Shown here: piece after piece, positions 54,785 to 64,000 of the stretch
How positions within the stretch are numbered: the first letter of the stretch is position 1
Layout: each line of letters opens with the position of its first letter
From: Zunongwangia mangrovi
GTDB lineage: Bacteria > Bacteroidota > Bacteroidia > Flavobacteriales > Flavobacteriaceae
Assembly (NCBI RefSeq): GCF_900112105.1
Contig: NZ_FOKV01000001.1
Span: 1,240,001-1,304,000, forward strand
Length of the DNA stretch: 64,000 nucleotides
Reading direction: 5' to 3'
Notes under the pieces: model-generated
The model's input: the letters and a program-made list of their open reading frames with translations, nothing else
What the model was told of the DNA's origin: nothing
The model's database searches: none
Translations under genes and position numbers: made by a program

Positions 54785-55708
54785 TTAAGAAGCGTATTTG
54801 TTCGCTCTAACGCTCTTGCGATACTGATTTGGCGTAATGCTTTCCAATTTTTTAAACTGCCTGTTGAAATAGCTAACATTGTTAAATCCAGATTGAAAAG
54901 CAATGTCTGCCAGTTTATCTGAAGTTTGCTGAATCAATTTCTTAGCATATTTAATACGCTCGCCATTTAAGTAATCAATCGGGCTTTCGCCTAGTGTATT
55001 CCTAAAAGTTTTGTAGAAGTTAGAACTACTCATACAGGCTTTTGCGGCAAGCTCATCTACAGAAATGTTTTTAGATAAATTTTCGCGCATATATTTTACA
55101 ATAAAAGCCATGCGGTTATTATCAAAAAGCGAAGAATCGTCCAGCAACATTAATTTTGCTTTGGTTTGCAAAAGTCTTATCACCAGTTCTTTTACCATAA
55201 GATCTAATAAGACATCTTTAGCTTTTTCGTCACTCAAAAAAGTTTTAAAAATGCGATCTAAAACATATTGAACCTGAACATTATTTTCAAGATGAGCTGA
55301 ATTTGCCTGAAGATCATAATGATCATTCTCAAAATCTAGCCTGGTATTTTCGTTGAAATAATTTACGGTTTCCTGAATTTTATCGGGATCGATTCCTAAA
55401 GCTAAACAGCGAGTTGGCTCAGCGCTAGTGGCTAAAGGGAAATCGATAATCATTTTTTCGTTTGAAGGAAGCACTACGCTTTCACCCGGATAAAAATCAA
55501 ACGGATTTCTGTTTTTTAAATGCATAATCTTTTTTCCTGAAAGCATACTGGCAATTATAGGATAAGAAAACTGTAAATCAACTTTCTCTGCGACCTGCTG
55601 CGTCTCAAAAACATTTAGTTCAGCATAATCTGCACTGTAAATAGTGCGATTTTCGATAAAGGTTTGCAGCTTTCTAGAGCTCTCGTATTTTAAAAGATTA
55701 TCATTCAA
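54785..55708 (-). CDS. AraC-family transcriptional regulator
   Basis: 307 residues. The start is TTG 55708: an in-frame stop lies two codons upstream, and the next in-frame ATG is far inside the domain. The N-terminal domain (about 10-190) is the AraC_N type found in YqhC-like regulators (FSYPIIASMLSGKKIMHL). The C-terminal pair of HTH motifs is complete: SVDELAAKACMSSSNFYKTFR and IAFQSGFNNVSYFNRQFKKLE. It is divergent from an aldehyde dehydrogenase gene, 113 bases apart. YqhC-type proteins respond to toxic aldehydes, so it probably controls that enzyme (inference). Confidence 0.92.
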   Translation of the reverse strand: MNDNLLKYESSRKLQTFIENRTIYSADYAELNVFETQQVAEKVDLQFSYPIIASMLSGKKIMHLKNRNPFDFYPGESVVLPSNEKMIIDFPLATSAEPTRCLALGIDPDKIQETVNYFNENTRLDFENDHYDLQANSAHLENNVQVQYVLDRIFKTFLSDEKAKDVLLDLMVKELVIRLLQTKAKLMLLDDSSLFDNNRMAFIVKYMRENLSKNISVDELAAKACMSSSNFYKTFRNTLGESPIDYLNGERIKYAKKLIQQTSDKLADIAFQSGFNNVSYFNRQFKKLESITPNQYRKSVRANKYAS

Positions 55709-55821
55709 AACTCACTAAATTATTAAATCGATAGAAAAGTAGTAATTAAAAATAGGAAAGTTCAATTTTTAATGCAAATAATTACGGAGTTTTAGATTGA
55801 AATATTAAAAACATATCTATT

Positions 55822-57321
55822 ATGAGTTATTCCAAACCAAAATTCCAGGAAAAATATGGCAATTATATTAACGGAGCCTTTGTAGACCCTATCGATGGCG
55901 AGTATTTTGATAATCACTCTCCGGTAGATAATTCGCTTATCGCAAAATTTCCAAGATCTAAAGAAGCTGATGTTAAAAATGCGATTGCTGCAGCAAATGC
56001 CGCAAAAGAGGAGTGGGGAAATACATCAGTGACCGAGCGTTCTGCTATCCTGAATAAGATCGCAGATATTTTAGAAGAAAATTTGGAAGAGTTTGCACAA
56101 ATCGAAACTTCAGATAATGGAAAAGCCATTCGTGAAACTTTAAATGCCGATCTTCCTTTGGCGGTAGATCATTTTAGATATTTTGCTTCAGTCATAAGAG
56201 CTGAAGAAGGAAGTGCTTCAGAATTAAATAAAAACACACTGTCCCTTATTATTCAGGAACCACTTGGCGTGGTAGCACAAATTATTCCGTGGAACTTTCC
56301 GCTGTTAATGATGGCCTGGAAAGTAGCACCAGCATTGGCTGCCGGGAACTGTATCGTTTTAAAACCTGCGGAACAAACTCCGGCTTCAGCAACAATATTT
56401 GCTGAAAAAGTAGGTCATTTATTACCAAAAGGAGTTTTAAACGTGATTCATGGTTTTGGTCCAGAAGCCGGGAAACCATTAGCTTCAAGTCCAGATGTAG
56501 ATAAAGTGGCGTTTACCGGGGAAACCACAACCGGGCAGTTAATTATGCAATATGCTTCTAAAAACCTGCATCCGGTAACCATGGAACTTGGTGGAAAATC
56601 ACCTAATGTTTTCTTCAGTAGTATTATGGATCATGATGATGAGTTTCTAGATAAATGTATAGAAGGTGCGGTGTTGTTTGCTTTAAATCAGGGTGAAGTG
56701 TGTACCTGTCCTTCTCGTTTACTTATCCAGGAAGATATCTATAAAGCTTTTATCGAAAAGGTTATCGCTAGAACTAAAGCAATAAAAATGGGCGATCCTT
56801 TTAGTCCAGATACTATGATGGGAGCACAGGCTTCTAACGATCAACACGAGAAAATTTTGTCGTATATCAATATTGGTAAAGAAGAAGGTGCTGAAGTTTT
56901 ATGCGGTGGTGGCGCTGCAAAATTAGATGGAGATTTAGGAAACGGATTTTATATCGAGCCAACGATCTTAAAAGGGCATAACAAAATGCGTGTTTTCCAG
57001 GAAGAAATCTTTGGTCCGGTACTTTCAGTATGTACGTTTAAAGATGAAGCTGAAGCTATAGAAATTGCCAACGATACTTTGTATGGTTTAGGAGCCGGAG
57101 TATGGACACGTGATGCACATCAATTATATCAAATTCCGCGTGCGATAAAAGCAGGTCGAGTTTGGGTGAATTGCTACCATGATTATCCTGCTCATGCGCC
57201 ATTTGGAGGTTATAAAAAATCTGGTTTTGGTAGAGAGAATCATTTAATGATGCTTAATCACTATCGCCAGGCTAAGAATATGCTTATCTCTTATGATAAG
57301 AATAAACTTGGATTCTTTTAG
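55822..57321 (+). CDS. NAD-dependent aldehyde dehydrogenase (ExaC-like)
   Basis: 499 residues. It oxidises aldehydes to acids in the cytoplasm. The catalytic cysteine is C294 in [11 protein letters not shown], and the conserved Glu is in [14 protein letters not shown]. The cofactor-binding [22 protein letters not shown] (cited as [12 protein letters not shown]) and the C-terminal [15 protein letters not shown] are intact. The CTC arrangement and the DUF779 gene three bases downstream are typical of the acetaldehyde dehydrogenase AldA/ExaC group. The divergent AraC regulator is the likely controller. Confidence 0.95.
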   Translation: MSYSKPKFQEKYGNYINGAFVDPIDGEYFDNHSPVDNSLIAKFPRSKEADVKNAIAAANAAKEEWGNTSVTERSAILNKIADILEENLEEFAQIETSDNGKAIRETLNADLPLAVDHFRYFASVIRAEEGSASELNKNTLSLIIQEPLGVVAQIIPWNFPLLMMAWKVAPALAAGNCIVLKPAEQTPASATIFAEKVGHLLPKGVLNVIHGFGPEAGKPLASSPDVDKVAFTGETTTGQLIMQYASKNLHPVTMELGGKSPNVFFSSIMDHDDEFLDKCIEGAVLFALNQGEVCTCPSRLLIQEDIYKAFIEKVIARTKAIKMGDPFSPDTMMGAQASNDQHEKILSYINIGKEEGAEVLCGGGAAKLDGDLGNGFYIEPTILKGHNKMRVFQEEIFGPVLSVCTFKDEAEAIEIANDTLYGLGAGVWTRDAHQLYQIPRAIKAGRVWVNCYHDYPAHAPFGGYKKSGFGRENHLMMLNHYRQAKNMLISYDKNKLGFF

Positions 57322-57324
57322 GAT

Positions 57325-57687
57325 ATGACCTTTAGACGAGTGGATATAACCAAAGAGGCTGCAGCCTTGCTAGAAGAACTTAAAGCAGAACATGGCGAGG
57401 TAATTTTTCACCAAAGCGGTGGTTGTTGCGATGGCTCTTCGCCAATGCTGTTGCCAAAAGAAGATTTCTATCTGGACGATAACGATATTCATTTAGGAGA
57501 AGTAGGTAAAGTGCCATTTTATATGAGTCACGATCAATTTGAATATTGGAAGCATACCCATCTTACTGTAGATATCACGCCAGGTAGAGGCGCTAGCTTT
57601 TCTTTGGAAATTCCCAAAGGCAAACGATTTATTATAAGATCCAGAATGCTTACTACAGAAGAGCATGAACATTTTAATCCTTCTTAA
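57325..57687 (+). CDS. DUF779-family protein
   Basis: 120 residues, the full family domain. The key feature is HQSGGCCDGSSPML, a Cys pair next to a His and Ser that could bind metal or a thiol adduct. Downstream are MSHDQFEYWKHTHLTVDI and PGRGASFSLE. The gene starts three bases after the aldehyde dehydrogenase stop. DUF779 genes are often found beside this dehydrogenase group, which suggests help with its activity or assembly; the biochemistry is not known. Confidence 0.93.
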   Translation: MTFRRVDITKEAAALLEELKAEHGEVIFHQSGGCCDGSSPMLLPKEDFYLDDNDIHLGEVGKVPFYMSHDQFEYWKHTHLTVDITPGRGASFSLEIPKGKRFIIRSRMLTTEEHEHFNPS

Positions 57688-57846
57688 AAGGAGTGAATTC
57701 TGAAAGTGAAATCGGTTAGGCTAAAGAATCCAGATTTAAAAAAAAATGCTTCAATAATGCCCAAAATCGATAAATAGTAATGTAATTCTTATGAAGAAGA
57801 AAGTTAGAATTTAAAGTTGGTTAAGTTTAGGTTTTTATTTCCTTTT

Positions 57847-57884
57847 GCAAAAGTCGTTTTTCTTTAAAAACGGCTTTTGCTTTT
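57847..57884 (+). terminator. Intrinsic terminator of the aldehyde dehydrogenase-DUF779 pair
   Basis: GCAAAAGTCGTTTTT (57847-57861) pairs with AAAAACGGCTTTTGC (57866-57880), with one G-T pair, and is followed by TTTTA. It lies about 160 bases past the DUF779 stop, in a gap with no other feature, and touches the end of the converging DUF6122 gene. Confidence 0.85.
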
Positions 57885-58263
57885 ATAAACTATTCGAAAT
57901 TAGCTGTTTTAAGGCTGAATTTTCATAGCATTCCCCACATTTAGAGAAGGTCCAAAGACAATCCAGAAAATCTGTAAGCATGTGGAAGCACAAACCAATG
58001 AAAATAAGTTTAAAAATCCCTTTTTTTAGAAAAACAGCTCCTAAAATATAGCAGATAATCGCTATTTGAGAATGTAATGGATGATAACCAATTCCGCAGC
58101 GATTAGGATCAAAAAGCGGACTCGCAAAAATATGGTCTAAATCCACCAACATGGTTGCAGCTAAAATAATCCAATTATGCTTCCAGTTTTTTTGATCAAA
58201 AAAATAAGCGATAATTCCTATCGCTAAAAAATGCATCGAATAATGAAAAATAGACTGTAGCAA
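57883..58263 (-). CDS. DUF6122-family membrane protein
   Basis: 126 residues with about four membrane helices. Landmarks are FHYSMHFLAIGIIAYFF at the start, the polar MLVDLDHIFASPLFDPNRCGIGYHPLHS (cited as LVDLDHI and IGYHPLHS) and a second histidine segment CFHMLTDFLDCLW. The conserved Asp and His residues recall the LexA-binding/metal-dependent-hydrolase-like membrane proteins of the DUF457 group, so metal binding is possible. It is the last gene of a four-gene minus-strand set. Function unknown. Confidence 0.82.
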   Translation of the reverse strand: MLQSIFHYSMHFLAIGIIAYFFDQKNWKHNWIILAATMLVDLDHIFASPLFDPNRCGIGYHPLHSQIAIICYILGAVFLKKGIFKLIFIGLCFHMLTDFLDCLWTFSKCGECYENSALKQLISNSL

Positions 58264-58271
58264 AACAGGGC

Positions 58272-58595
58272 TTAAGATTCGTTGTTTTCAGATTGGTTTT
58301 CGGGACGCAGCAACTTTGTAAGTTTTCTGTTTAGATGAATGTATCTGGAAATCCCAACCGACAAAAAAATAATACTTACTGAAAATGCACCGTATCCCAA
58401 CCAGTGTAATTCTGGATATTCTTTAATCTGAAGCAAGGCTAAACCACCAATCAATAAATAAAGAGAAGCCCTTATGTAAGCAAGCAAGGTACGCTCGTTA
58501 GCCAGTTTTGTTCTTTCTAAAGCAAGATGTTCCCTGATGAGTTTCTCATCTATGATTCTTGTTTTAAAAGGATTGCTCAGTTTTACTCTTCTCAT
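58272..58595 (-). CDS. DUF202-family membrane protein
   Basis: 107 residues. A conserved polar stretch (LIREHLALERTKLANERTLLAYIRASL, cited as ERTKLANERTLLAYIR) precedes two membrane helices of about 20 residues each. This is the YidH/DUF202 signature, found alone or fused to SPX domains, with suspected links to ion or phosphate handling. Here it lies between an SLC13 permease gene (17-base gap) and a DUF6122 gene (8-base gap), so it is clearly part of that operon and might be a permease accessory. Confidence 0.9.
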   Translation of the reverse strand: MRRVKLSNPFKTRIIDEKLIREHLALERTKLANERTLLAYIRASLYLLIGGLALLQIKEYPELHWLGYGAFSVSIIFLSVGISRYIHLNRKLTKLLRPENQSENNES

Positions 58596-58612
58596 TATTT
58601 AGGCTTCAAAAA

Positions 58613-60403
58613 TTAAACTTCAAAAGGAAAAAACATCGGTATAATGAATGATGCGGCGATCCAGATAATGAAATTTAATGGTGTTCCAAATTTTAAAAAA
58701 TCATTAAACTTATAATTTCCGGCACCGTAAACCATGGTGTTGGTTGGATAGCTAACCGGCGTCATAAAAGTTAATGAACAGGCAAACATTACACCAATTA
58801 AAAATGGTTTTTCACTAAGCTGTAACGCACTTGCAAGGCTTATTACAATTGGCGCCATAAGCGCTGCCGCTGCTTTACTGCTTAAAATGTTTGTTGATAG
58901 AAAGGTAATAAGAAAAACTAAACTTAATATAATGCTTGGGTTAAGATCACCAATTTGATCAAAGATAAACTGCGAAATTACATCAGATCCGCCGGTTTTT
59001 TCTAAAGCCTTTCCCATAGAAAGTACGCCAGCCATCATAAAGATCACTTTCCATTCTATCGCATCGTAAGCTTCTTTTGGTTTTAATATTGAAGTTGTTA
59101 CTAGCAACAAACTACCAATCATTGCACTAATTAGGATTGAAGTTAAATTTAAAGCCGCAGATAAAACAACGCCAAGCGTAATTAATAAAGCCGGAATCGC
59201 TTTTTTGTAGTTCACTTTTTTGGCGTGATAATTTGATAAAACTACCAGTAATTTTCTAGAAGTTAATGCCTGAATATCTCTTTGCGCAGCATAAAGCAAC
59301 AACATATCACCTTCTTTTAAAACCACATTCGATACATCTTGAGTGATAATTTCTTTGCGATGCCTAAGTGCCAAAACCGAAGCATAATAAATATTCCTGA
59401 AGTTTAATTGTCGTAAAGAACGTTCGGCTAAAGGAGAACCGTACGGGATCATCACTTCATAGATCGTTTTTTCATCTTTGTTATCCTTCTTTTTTTCTTC
59501 TTCAAGAAGATCGTCGTTATCACCGGTCAAAATATAGCCGCCTTTATCCATTAAATCTGAGAGATGTTGAGGATCGATCAAGATCTTCATAGAATCTTCA
59601 GCACGAAGTACCGTATCGCCGTTAATTTCGTACATGCGGTGATGCTTTCTTTTGATGGAGAGAATTTGTGCACCGTATTGGCTTACCAGTTTCGATTTGA
59701 TGATCGAATGATCTACATCTGTACTATCTTTACTTAAAACAACTTCAGCTAGATAATTTTGGGCTTCTTTGGTTAATCCGCTTTCGTGAGCTTCGGCACG
59801 TTTTGGTAACAACCATGGGCCAACCAGGATCAGGTACGTTAAACCTATGGCAAGTAAACATAATGCAGGCAAAGTGAACTCGAACATATTGAACGGCTCT
59901 AATCCACCTTTTTTAGCAATCCCGCTAACAAGGATGTTTGTGGAAGTGCCAATTAAAGTACAGGTGCCGCCAAATAATGCTGAAAATGAAATAGGAATTA
60001 ATAATCTTGCCGGGCTTATTCCTGTTTCTCTACAAACAAGCAAAGCCATTGGGATTAAAATCGCAACAACTGCCGTGTCATTGATAAATGCTGAAAATAA
60101 TGCTGCAGAAAAGCAAAAGATCATTAGGGCAAAGACATAATTTATCTTTGCGATCCTAATGATCTTATCACTAAAACTATCTATGATCCCGCTTTTAAAA
60201 ATAGCTGCACTAACCACAAACATGCATCCTAAAGTTATAGTAGCAGGATGATTAAACCCAGAAAAACCTTCCTCAGGACTTAGAACTCCGCTTACAATAA
60301 ACAACGCCATGATAAGGATCGATGTGGTATCGATCGAGAAATAATCCTTTATAAAAAGAAAGATTCCAACAAAAATAATGGCCGCGGTTATGTAGAGTTC
60401 CAT
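58613..60403 (-). CDS. SLC13-family permease with two RCK_C (TrkA-C) domains
   Basis: 596 residues. Two blocks of membrane helices (about 1-190 and 395-596) flank a cytoplasmic stretch of about 200-385 with two TrkA-C-like domains (LVSQYGAQILSIKRKHHRMY and MIPYGSPLAERSLRQLNF). The helices hold the anion-transporter signatures, including FSALFGGTCTLIGTSTNILVSG (cited as GGTCTLIGTSTNI) and the matching TPVSYPTNTMVYG. Relatives move sulfate or dicarboxylates with sodium, and the RCK_C pair suggests control by a small ligand. The substrate cannot be told. It follows the amidohydrolase gene by 14 bases. Confidence 0.92.
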   Translation of the reverse strand: MELYITAAIIFVGIFLFIKDYFSIDTTSILIMALFIVSGVLSPEEGFSGFNHPATITLGCMFVVSAAIFKSGIIDSFSDKIIRIAKINYVFALMIFCFSAALFSAFINDTAVVAILIPMALLVCRETGISPARLLIPISFSALFGGTCTLIGTSTNILVSGIAKKGGLEPFNMFEFTLPALCLLAIGLTYLILVGPWLLPKRAEAHESGLTKEAQNYLAEVVLSKDSTDVDHSIIKSKLVSQYGAQILSIKRKHHRMYEINGDTVLRAEDSMKILIDPQHLSDLMDKGGYILTGDNDDLLEEEKKKDNKDEKTIYEVMIPYGSPLAERSLRQLNFRNIYYASVLALRHRKEIITQDVSNVVLKEGDMLLLYAAQRDIQALTSRKLLVVLSNYHAKKVNYKKAIPALLITLGVVLSAALNLTSILISAMIGSLLLVTTSILKPKEAYDAIEWKVIFMMAGVLSMGKALEKTGGSDVISQFIFDQIGDLNPSIILSLVFLITFLSTNILSSKAAAALMAPIVISLASALQLSEKPFLIGVMFACSLTFMTPVSYPTNTMVYGAGNYKFNDFLKFGTPLNFIIWIAASFIIPMFFPFEV

Positions 60404-60417
60404 AGATCTTCAAAAAG

Positions 60418-63400
60418 TTAATGTCCTAGTTTACGGCAAATACATCCCGGCAATGTGAAGCTATTCGATTCTTCATGCCATGGGAATGCCGCATTGTATT
60501 TGTTGTTTTCCCAGTAAAAATTAGAGCGTTCTTCTGGCTCGTTACCAAGCTGATTCATGGTTTCGGCTTCATATAATCTTCCATTCACCATGGTATAAAT
60601 AATAGATTCAGAATTTTGAATGTCCTCTAAAGGATTTTTTTTCAACACCAAAAGATCGGCTAATTTCCCTTCTTCTAAAGAACCAATTTCTTTATCCATT
60701 CCTAGATAATGCGCTCCGTTTATCGTAGCCGCCTGTAAAGCTTCCATATTGGTCATTCCACCCATTTGCAGCGACCAAAACTCCCAATGTGCACCTAATC
60801 CCTGTAACTGGCCGTGAGCACCAAGGTTTACTTTTACTCCAAGATCGGTTAAGGCTTTAGCATCTTCAGAAACTAAAACAGGTCCGTTTTCATATTCTTC
60901 ATCAGGGATTTTTGTACGATGTCTGGAACGTGAATCAACAATGCTACGCGGAGTAAAATTCAGCAGTCTTTCATTCTCCCATACATTTGTTTTATCGTAC
61001 CAGTAATATTCAGCATTAATTCCGCCGTAATTCACAATAAGCGTTGGCGTATAACCAACATTACTATTGCTCCATAAAGTTTGCACATCTTTATAAAGTG
61101 GTGCTACCGGGATATTATGTTCTATCCCTGTGTGACCATCTACGATCATATTCATGTTATGAAAAAATGTACTACCACCTTCTGGAACTACATTCATATC
61201 CAATTCACGCGCCGCCTGTAAAATTTGCTGGCGTTGCTCACGTCTTGGCTGGTTGTAACTTTTTACTGAAAATGCACCAAAAGCCTTAGTTCTTCTTAAA
61301 GCCGATCTTGCATCGTCAAGATTATTGAACACCGCTTTAAAATCGCCATCGGCGCCATAAAGAATGATTCCTGTAGAGTACAATCTTGGCCCTACCATTT
61401 CGCCACTTTTAATTAATTCTGAAATGCCAAAAACGGTTTCACTTAATGCTGAAGGATCGTGAGCCGTGGTCACTCCAAATGCTAAGTTTGCATAAGAAGG
61501 CCAGTGTTTTTTAGGTGTTAATCCATATCTAAAAGCACCAATATGGGCATGAACATCGATCATTCCCGGCATAATGGTTTTTCCTGAAGCATCATAAACT
61601 TTAGCCGAATTTGGAATGTTTACCTCACCGGCAGCACCCATAGCTTTGATCTTATTATTTTCGATAAGAATGCTTCCGTTTTCGATTACTTCCTCATCCT
61701 CGTTCATGGTAATGATTCGAGCATTGGTAAAAGCGATCAATCCGCCTGGCGTATCGGTTTCTATTTCTAAACCTATTTTTGTTCCTTTTTCGGTCATTTC
61801 AGGAATTTCTTCCGGAGAATCCTCTAAAAAAGTAAATCGCTGTGAAACTTCATTGGTGAAATACTCATCTCCCAGGGTCCAATGCACTTTTTTGCTGTCG
61901 GCAGACCAGTGTAAATTTATCCCAGCATCCTTGGCAATTTGGGTAACCGGTACAGCTTTAGTGTTTGGATCTAAATCGATGGTTTGGCCGGTATGTGGAA
62001 GCGGCGCTAAATAAACTTTATGAAGGTTACTAAATACGATCCATTTACCATCTGGGCTTGGCAATAAACGATTTGCATATTTAGAGTTCACTAAAGTTTT
62101 CTCGTCATTTCCGCTAAGATCGATACTTTTTAAGCCCTTGCTCAAACCGCCCATATAATAGCCGCCGGTTTGAAAAATGATGCGAGTGTCGTCATGATTA
62201 AACATGGCAAAATCACCACCTTTATAAATTCGTTTAGCGTCACTACCATCGGCTTTCATTAAATAAATTCCCGGTTCTTTAGTGAAGGTTTGTCCCTGGT
62301 CACTATTTCCGCGATCTTTATGGTAAACAATCATTTTACCGTTATGAGAATACGATGGATTACGGTAAATTCCTTTTTCTTTAGTTAAAGTTTCTGGAGT
62401 GCCACCACTTAATGCTACTTTTTTGATACTTCCCAGTTTTTCATCATCCCAGGTTACATAAACGATACTTTTTCCATCTGGAGAAAAGTCAGGCTCAAAC
62501 TCAAAATCGGTTGCTTCAGTGATTCTTTTTGGCTTTCCGTTAGGTAAGCTTTTTTTCCAAAGATATCCAACCGCATTAAATACCAAAGTTTTACCATCTG
62601 GCGAGGTAGTCGCGTGACGAATAACTTTTGGGCTGAATTTTTCAGCATACACCTGCTGTTCAGATCTTACGGTTTCAGCAATATCGATCTTCGCGTTTAC
62701 TTCAAACGGAATTTCTTTAACTTCAGTAGTTTCAATATTAGCACGCTTAATTTTTCCGTTACTCCAAAATACCAGTTCTTTATTATTTGGCATCCAGCTA
62801 AATCCCGGGTACACTCCAAAGATCGCCCAGGCTTCCTGCTGGTCTTTGCTTAGATTATCATAAACCGGCCATTCTTCTCCGGTTTCCAGATCCTGTATAA
62901 ATAAAACCGACTTCGTTCTAACTCTACGAACAAAAGCAAGTTTCTTACCATCTGGAGAAACCTGCGGGCGAGCAGCACCACCGGGACCACCGGTAATAGT
63001 TATGGTTTCACTATCCCCAAAACTGTATCTTTTAATCACATAGATCTGTTTGTTTGGATCTTTGTTGTACTGAAACATACCACCCGGATACATATCTTCA
63101 CTGTAATACAGATATTTCCCATCTAGTGAAATACTTGGCTCGTTTACGTCCTGTTGGTCGTTTTTTCTTTCGGTAAGTTGAAGTCCGGATTTCCCGGCGA
63201 TGTGATATTGCCACATTTCACCGGCACCTAAAGATCGGGTAGAGGTAAAGTGTTTACGGGCAACGATGCTGTTTCCGTCGGCTTTCCACACGGCATTATT
63301 CAGCAATCTAAAATCTTCGCTGGTTAGTTCCCAGGCGTTATCACCATCGGCATCCATAATCCAGATATTATCGCCACCACCGGCATCACTGGTAAACGAA

Positions 63401-63708
63401 ATCTTAGAACCATCTGGGCTAAATCTTGGCTGAACTTCATAAGCCATTCCGCTACGAAGCGCTTTTGCTTTTCCGCCAGTAATTGGCATACTGTAAATAT
63501 CTCCTAAAAGGTCAAACACAATGGTTTTTCCATCGGGACTCACATCCAGGTTCATCCATGTACCTTCTGTAGTGTTTAAGTCGACAGTTTTTACCGGAAC
63601 ATTATCTGGATAAGGATTAGAAACATCCCATTTGTCCTGTTTTTCCTGGGCAAAAACCGCGAAATTCGTTAAAAAAATAAATAAAGTGAAGAGCGAGTTT
63701 CGTAGCAT
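60418..63708 (-). CDS. Exported amidohydrolase with N-terminal TolB-like propeller
   Basis: 1096 residues with a signal peptide (LFTLFIFLTNFAVFAQ). Residues about 40-640 carry PD40/TolB-like repeats (DVSPDGKTIVFDLLG, RFSPDGSKISFTSDAG, DFSPDGKSIVYVTWD and more) that build one or two propellers. From about 660 there is an amidohydrolase barrel with the metal-binding MPGMIDVHAHIGAF and the C-terminal GSLEEGKLADLLVL. Such fusions are frequent in Bacteroidota and probably act in the periplasm on peptide or cyclic amide substrates; the real substrate is not known. It is the first gene of a four-gene set with the SLC13 permease, which may import the product (inference). Confidence 0.93.
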   Translation of the reverse strand: MLRNSLFTLFIFLTNFAVFAQEKQDKWDVSNPYPDNVPVKTVDLNTTEGTWMNLDVSPDGKTIVFDLLGDIYSMPITGGKAKALRSGMAYEVQPRFSPDGSKISFTSDAGGGDNIWIMDADGDNAWELTSEDFRLLNNAVWKADGNSIVARKHFTSTRSLGAGEMWQYHIAGKSGLQLTERKNDQQDVNEPSISLDGKYLYYSEDMYPGGMFQYNKDPNKQIYVIKRYSFGDSETITITGGPGGAARPQVSPDGKKLAFVRRVRTKSVLFIQDLETGEEWPVYDNLSKDQQEAWAIFGVYPGFSWMPNNKELVFWSNGKIKRANIETTEVKEIPFEVNAKIDIAETVRSEQQVYAEKFSPKVIRHATTSPDGKTLVFNAVGYLWKKSLPNGKPKRITEATDFEFEPDFSPDGKSIVYVTWDDEKLGSIKKVALSGGTPETLTKEKGIYRNPSYSHNGKMIVYHKDRGNSDQGQTFTKEPGIYLMKADGSDAKRIYKGGDFAMFNHDDTRIIFQTGGYYMGGLSKGLKSIDLSGNDEKTLVNSKYANRLLPSPDGKWIVFSNLHKVYLAPLPHTGQTIDLDPNTKAVPVTQIAKDAGINLHWSADSKKVHWTLGDEYFTNEVSQRFTFLEDSPEEIPEMTEKGTKIGLEIETDTPGGLIAFTNARIITMNEDEEVIENGSILIENNKIKAMGAAGEVNIPNSAKVYDASGKTIMPGMIDVHAHIGAFRYGLTPKKHWPSYANLAFGVTTAHDPSALSETVFGISELIKSGEMVGPRLYSTGIILYGADGDFKAVFNNLDDARSALRRTKAFGAFSVKSYNQPRREQRQQILQAARELDMNVVPEGGSTFFHNMNMIVDGHTGIEHNIPVAPLYKDVQTLWSNSNVGYTPTLIVNYGGINAEYYWYDKTNVWENERLLNFTPRSIVDSRSRHRTKIPDEEYENGPVLVSEDAKALTDLGVKVNLGAHGQLQGLGAHWEFWSLQMGGMTNMEALQAATINGAHYLGMDKEIGSLEEGKLADLLVLKKNPLEDIQNSESIIYTMVNGRLYEAETMNQLGNEPEERSNFYWENNKYNAAFPWHEESNSFTLPGCICRKLGH

Positions 63709-63835
63709 AATACTATGTTTATTCTATAAATTGAAGTTTGATATTTTGAGGTTTTAAACTCAATTTTTAATTAGCTAAAGATAATATTTCTTTTATTTTG
63801 TAAGTTCACTTTATAACTTCCATAAGATATTTTAT

Positions 63836-64000
63836 ATGAGTTTAGAAAAATTGCCAGAGGTTTGGTTACGCGGGCCGCTTCCCGAAATTCCTTTATTGCT
63901 ACAACCGGCTGCACATGCACTTTTGCAGTCTAAAGAGGAGATTTTTAAATATACTGAGGATTTTTCTGAAGCATTACTGTGGAAGAAACCTGCCGGAAGA
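63836..64000 (+). CDS. DinB-family protein, N-terminal part (runs off the window)
   Basis: Only the first 55 codons are present, from ATG 63836 to the window end. The sequence EVWLRGPLPEIPLLLQPAAH and the later ALLWKKPAGR resemble the opening of a DinB-type four-helix family seen in many Bacteroidota, in which histidines further on bind metal. No function can be confirmed from this part. It is divergent from the amidohydrolase gene across 127 bases with no clear promoter. Confidence 0.7.
   Translation, partial: MSLEKLPEVWLRGPLPEIPLLLQPAAHALLQSKEEIFKYTEDFSEALLWKKPAGR

Overview
The window is a gene-dense, AT-rich stretch of a chromosome from a member of the Bacteroidota, most likely a marine Flavobacteriaceae of the Gramella/Zunongwangia/Salegentibacter type (inference). 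The grounds are a SusC/SusD glycan-uptake locus, promoter boxes of the TAnnTTTG type, few Shine-Dalgarno sequences, many lipoproteins, DUF5686 and Y_Y_Y regulator families, and short intergenic gaps closed by strong U-tract hairpins. No phage, transposase, CRISPR array or rRNA operon was seen.

Layout. 1-2.4 kb: the end of mutS, tRNA-Gly(GCC), tRNA-Leu(UAA), then a minus-strand family-61-like glycosyltransferase that is frameshifted near its N-terminus and whose reading frame runs into the back of tRNA-Leu. 2.4-11.6 kb: katG, a large secreted zinc metalloprotease, a small lipoprotein, a GAF-PAS protein with a kinase H-box but no ATPase domain, a VanX-like dipeptidase and a HTH-S24 repressor. 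11.7-25.7 kb: a laminarin (beta-1,3-glucan) utilisation locus, consisting of a membrane-spanning propeller/Y_Y_Y/LuxR-type regulator, SusC, SusD, a PKD-containing surface glycan-binding protein, a PKD-GH16, a GH3 beta-glucosidase and a second GH16, all on the plus strand and ending at one strong terminator. 25.8-26.7 kb: three tandem small acidic lipoproteins sharing a Cys-Arg-Glu start, one with 11-residue repeats. 26.8-34.9 kb: Kdo transferase, a DegT-type aminotransferase, fabD, a PNPOx-like protein, a fructosamine-kinase-like gene overlapping folA, a 2TM protein, a class V PLP enzyme and two small genes.

34.9-39.9 kb: a pair of opposed REP-like hairpins, the ergothioneine genes egtB-egtD, three tandem secreted TonB-C-terminal-like proteins and thyA. 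40.0-48.6 kb: a CNT nucleoside transporter with an unusual secreted N-terminal domain, a bifunctional nuclease, etfBA, pdhB, a DUF5686 outer-membrane protein and pyrophosphatase. 48.8-53.1 kb: the two-component bacterial NHEJ system Ku-LigD followed by an App1-type phosphatase. 53.2-64.0 kb: a fatty-acid hydroxylase, a deoxynucleoside kinase, an AraC regulator divergent from an aldehyde dehydrogenase-DUF779 pair, a four-gene minus-strand operon (amidohydrolase with TolB-like propeller, SLC13 permease, DUF202, DUF6122) and the start of a DinB-family gene.

Functional links. The laminarin locus forms a complete sense-import-degrade chain. folA, thyA, the nucleoside transporter and the deoxynucleoside kinase all feed dNTP supply. 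katG, ergothioneine synthesis, the PNPOx protein and NHEJ suggest oxidative and DNA-damage tolerance. No clearly new multi-gene system is evident. The least explained pieces are the secreted TonB-CTD array, the CRE lipoprotein array with LEA-like repeats, the fused domain on the nucleoside transporter, and the unassigned domain inside the first GH16.
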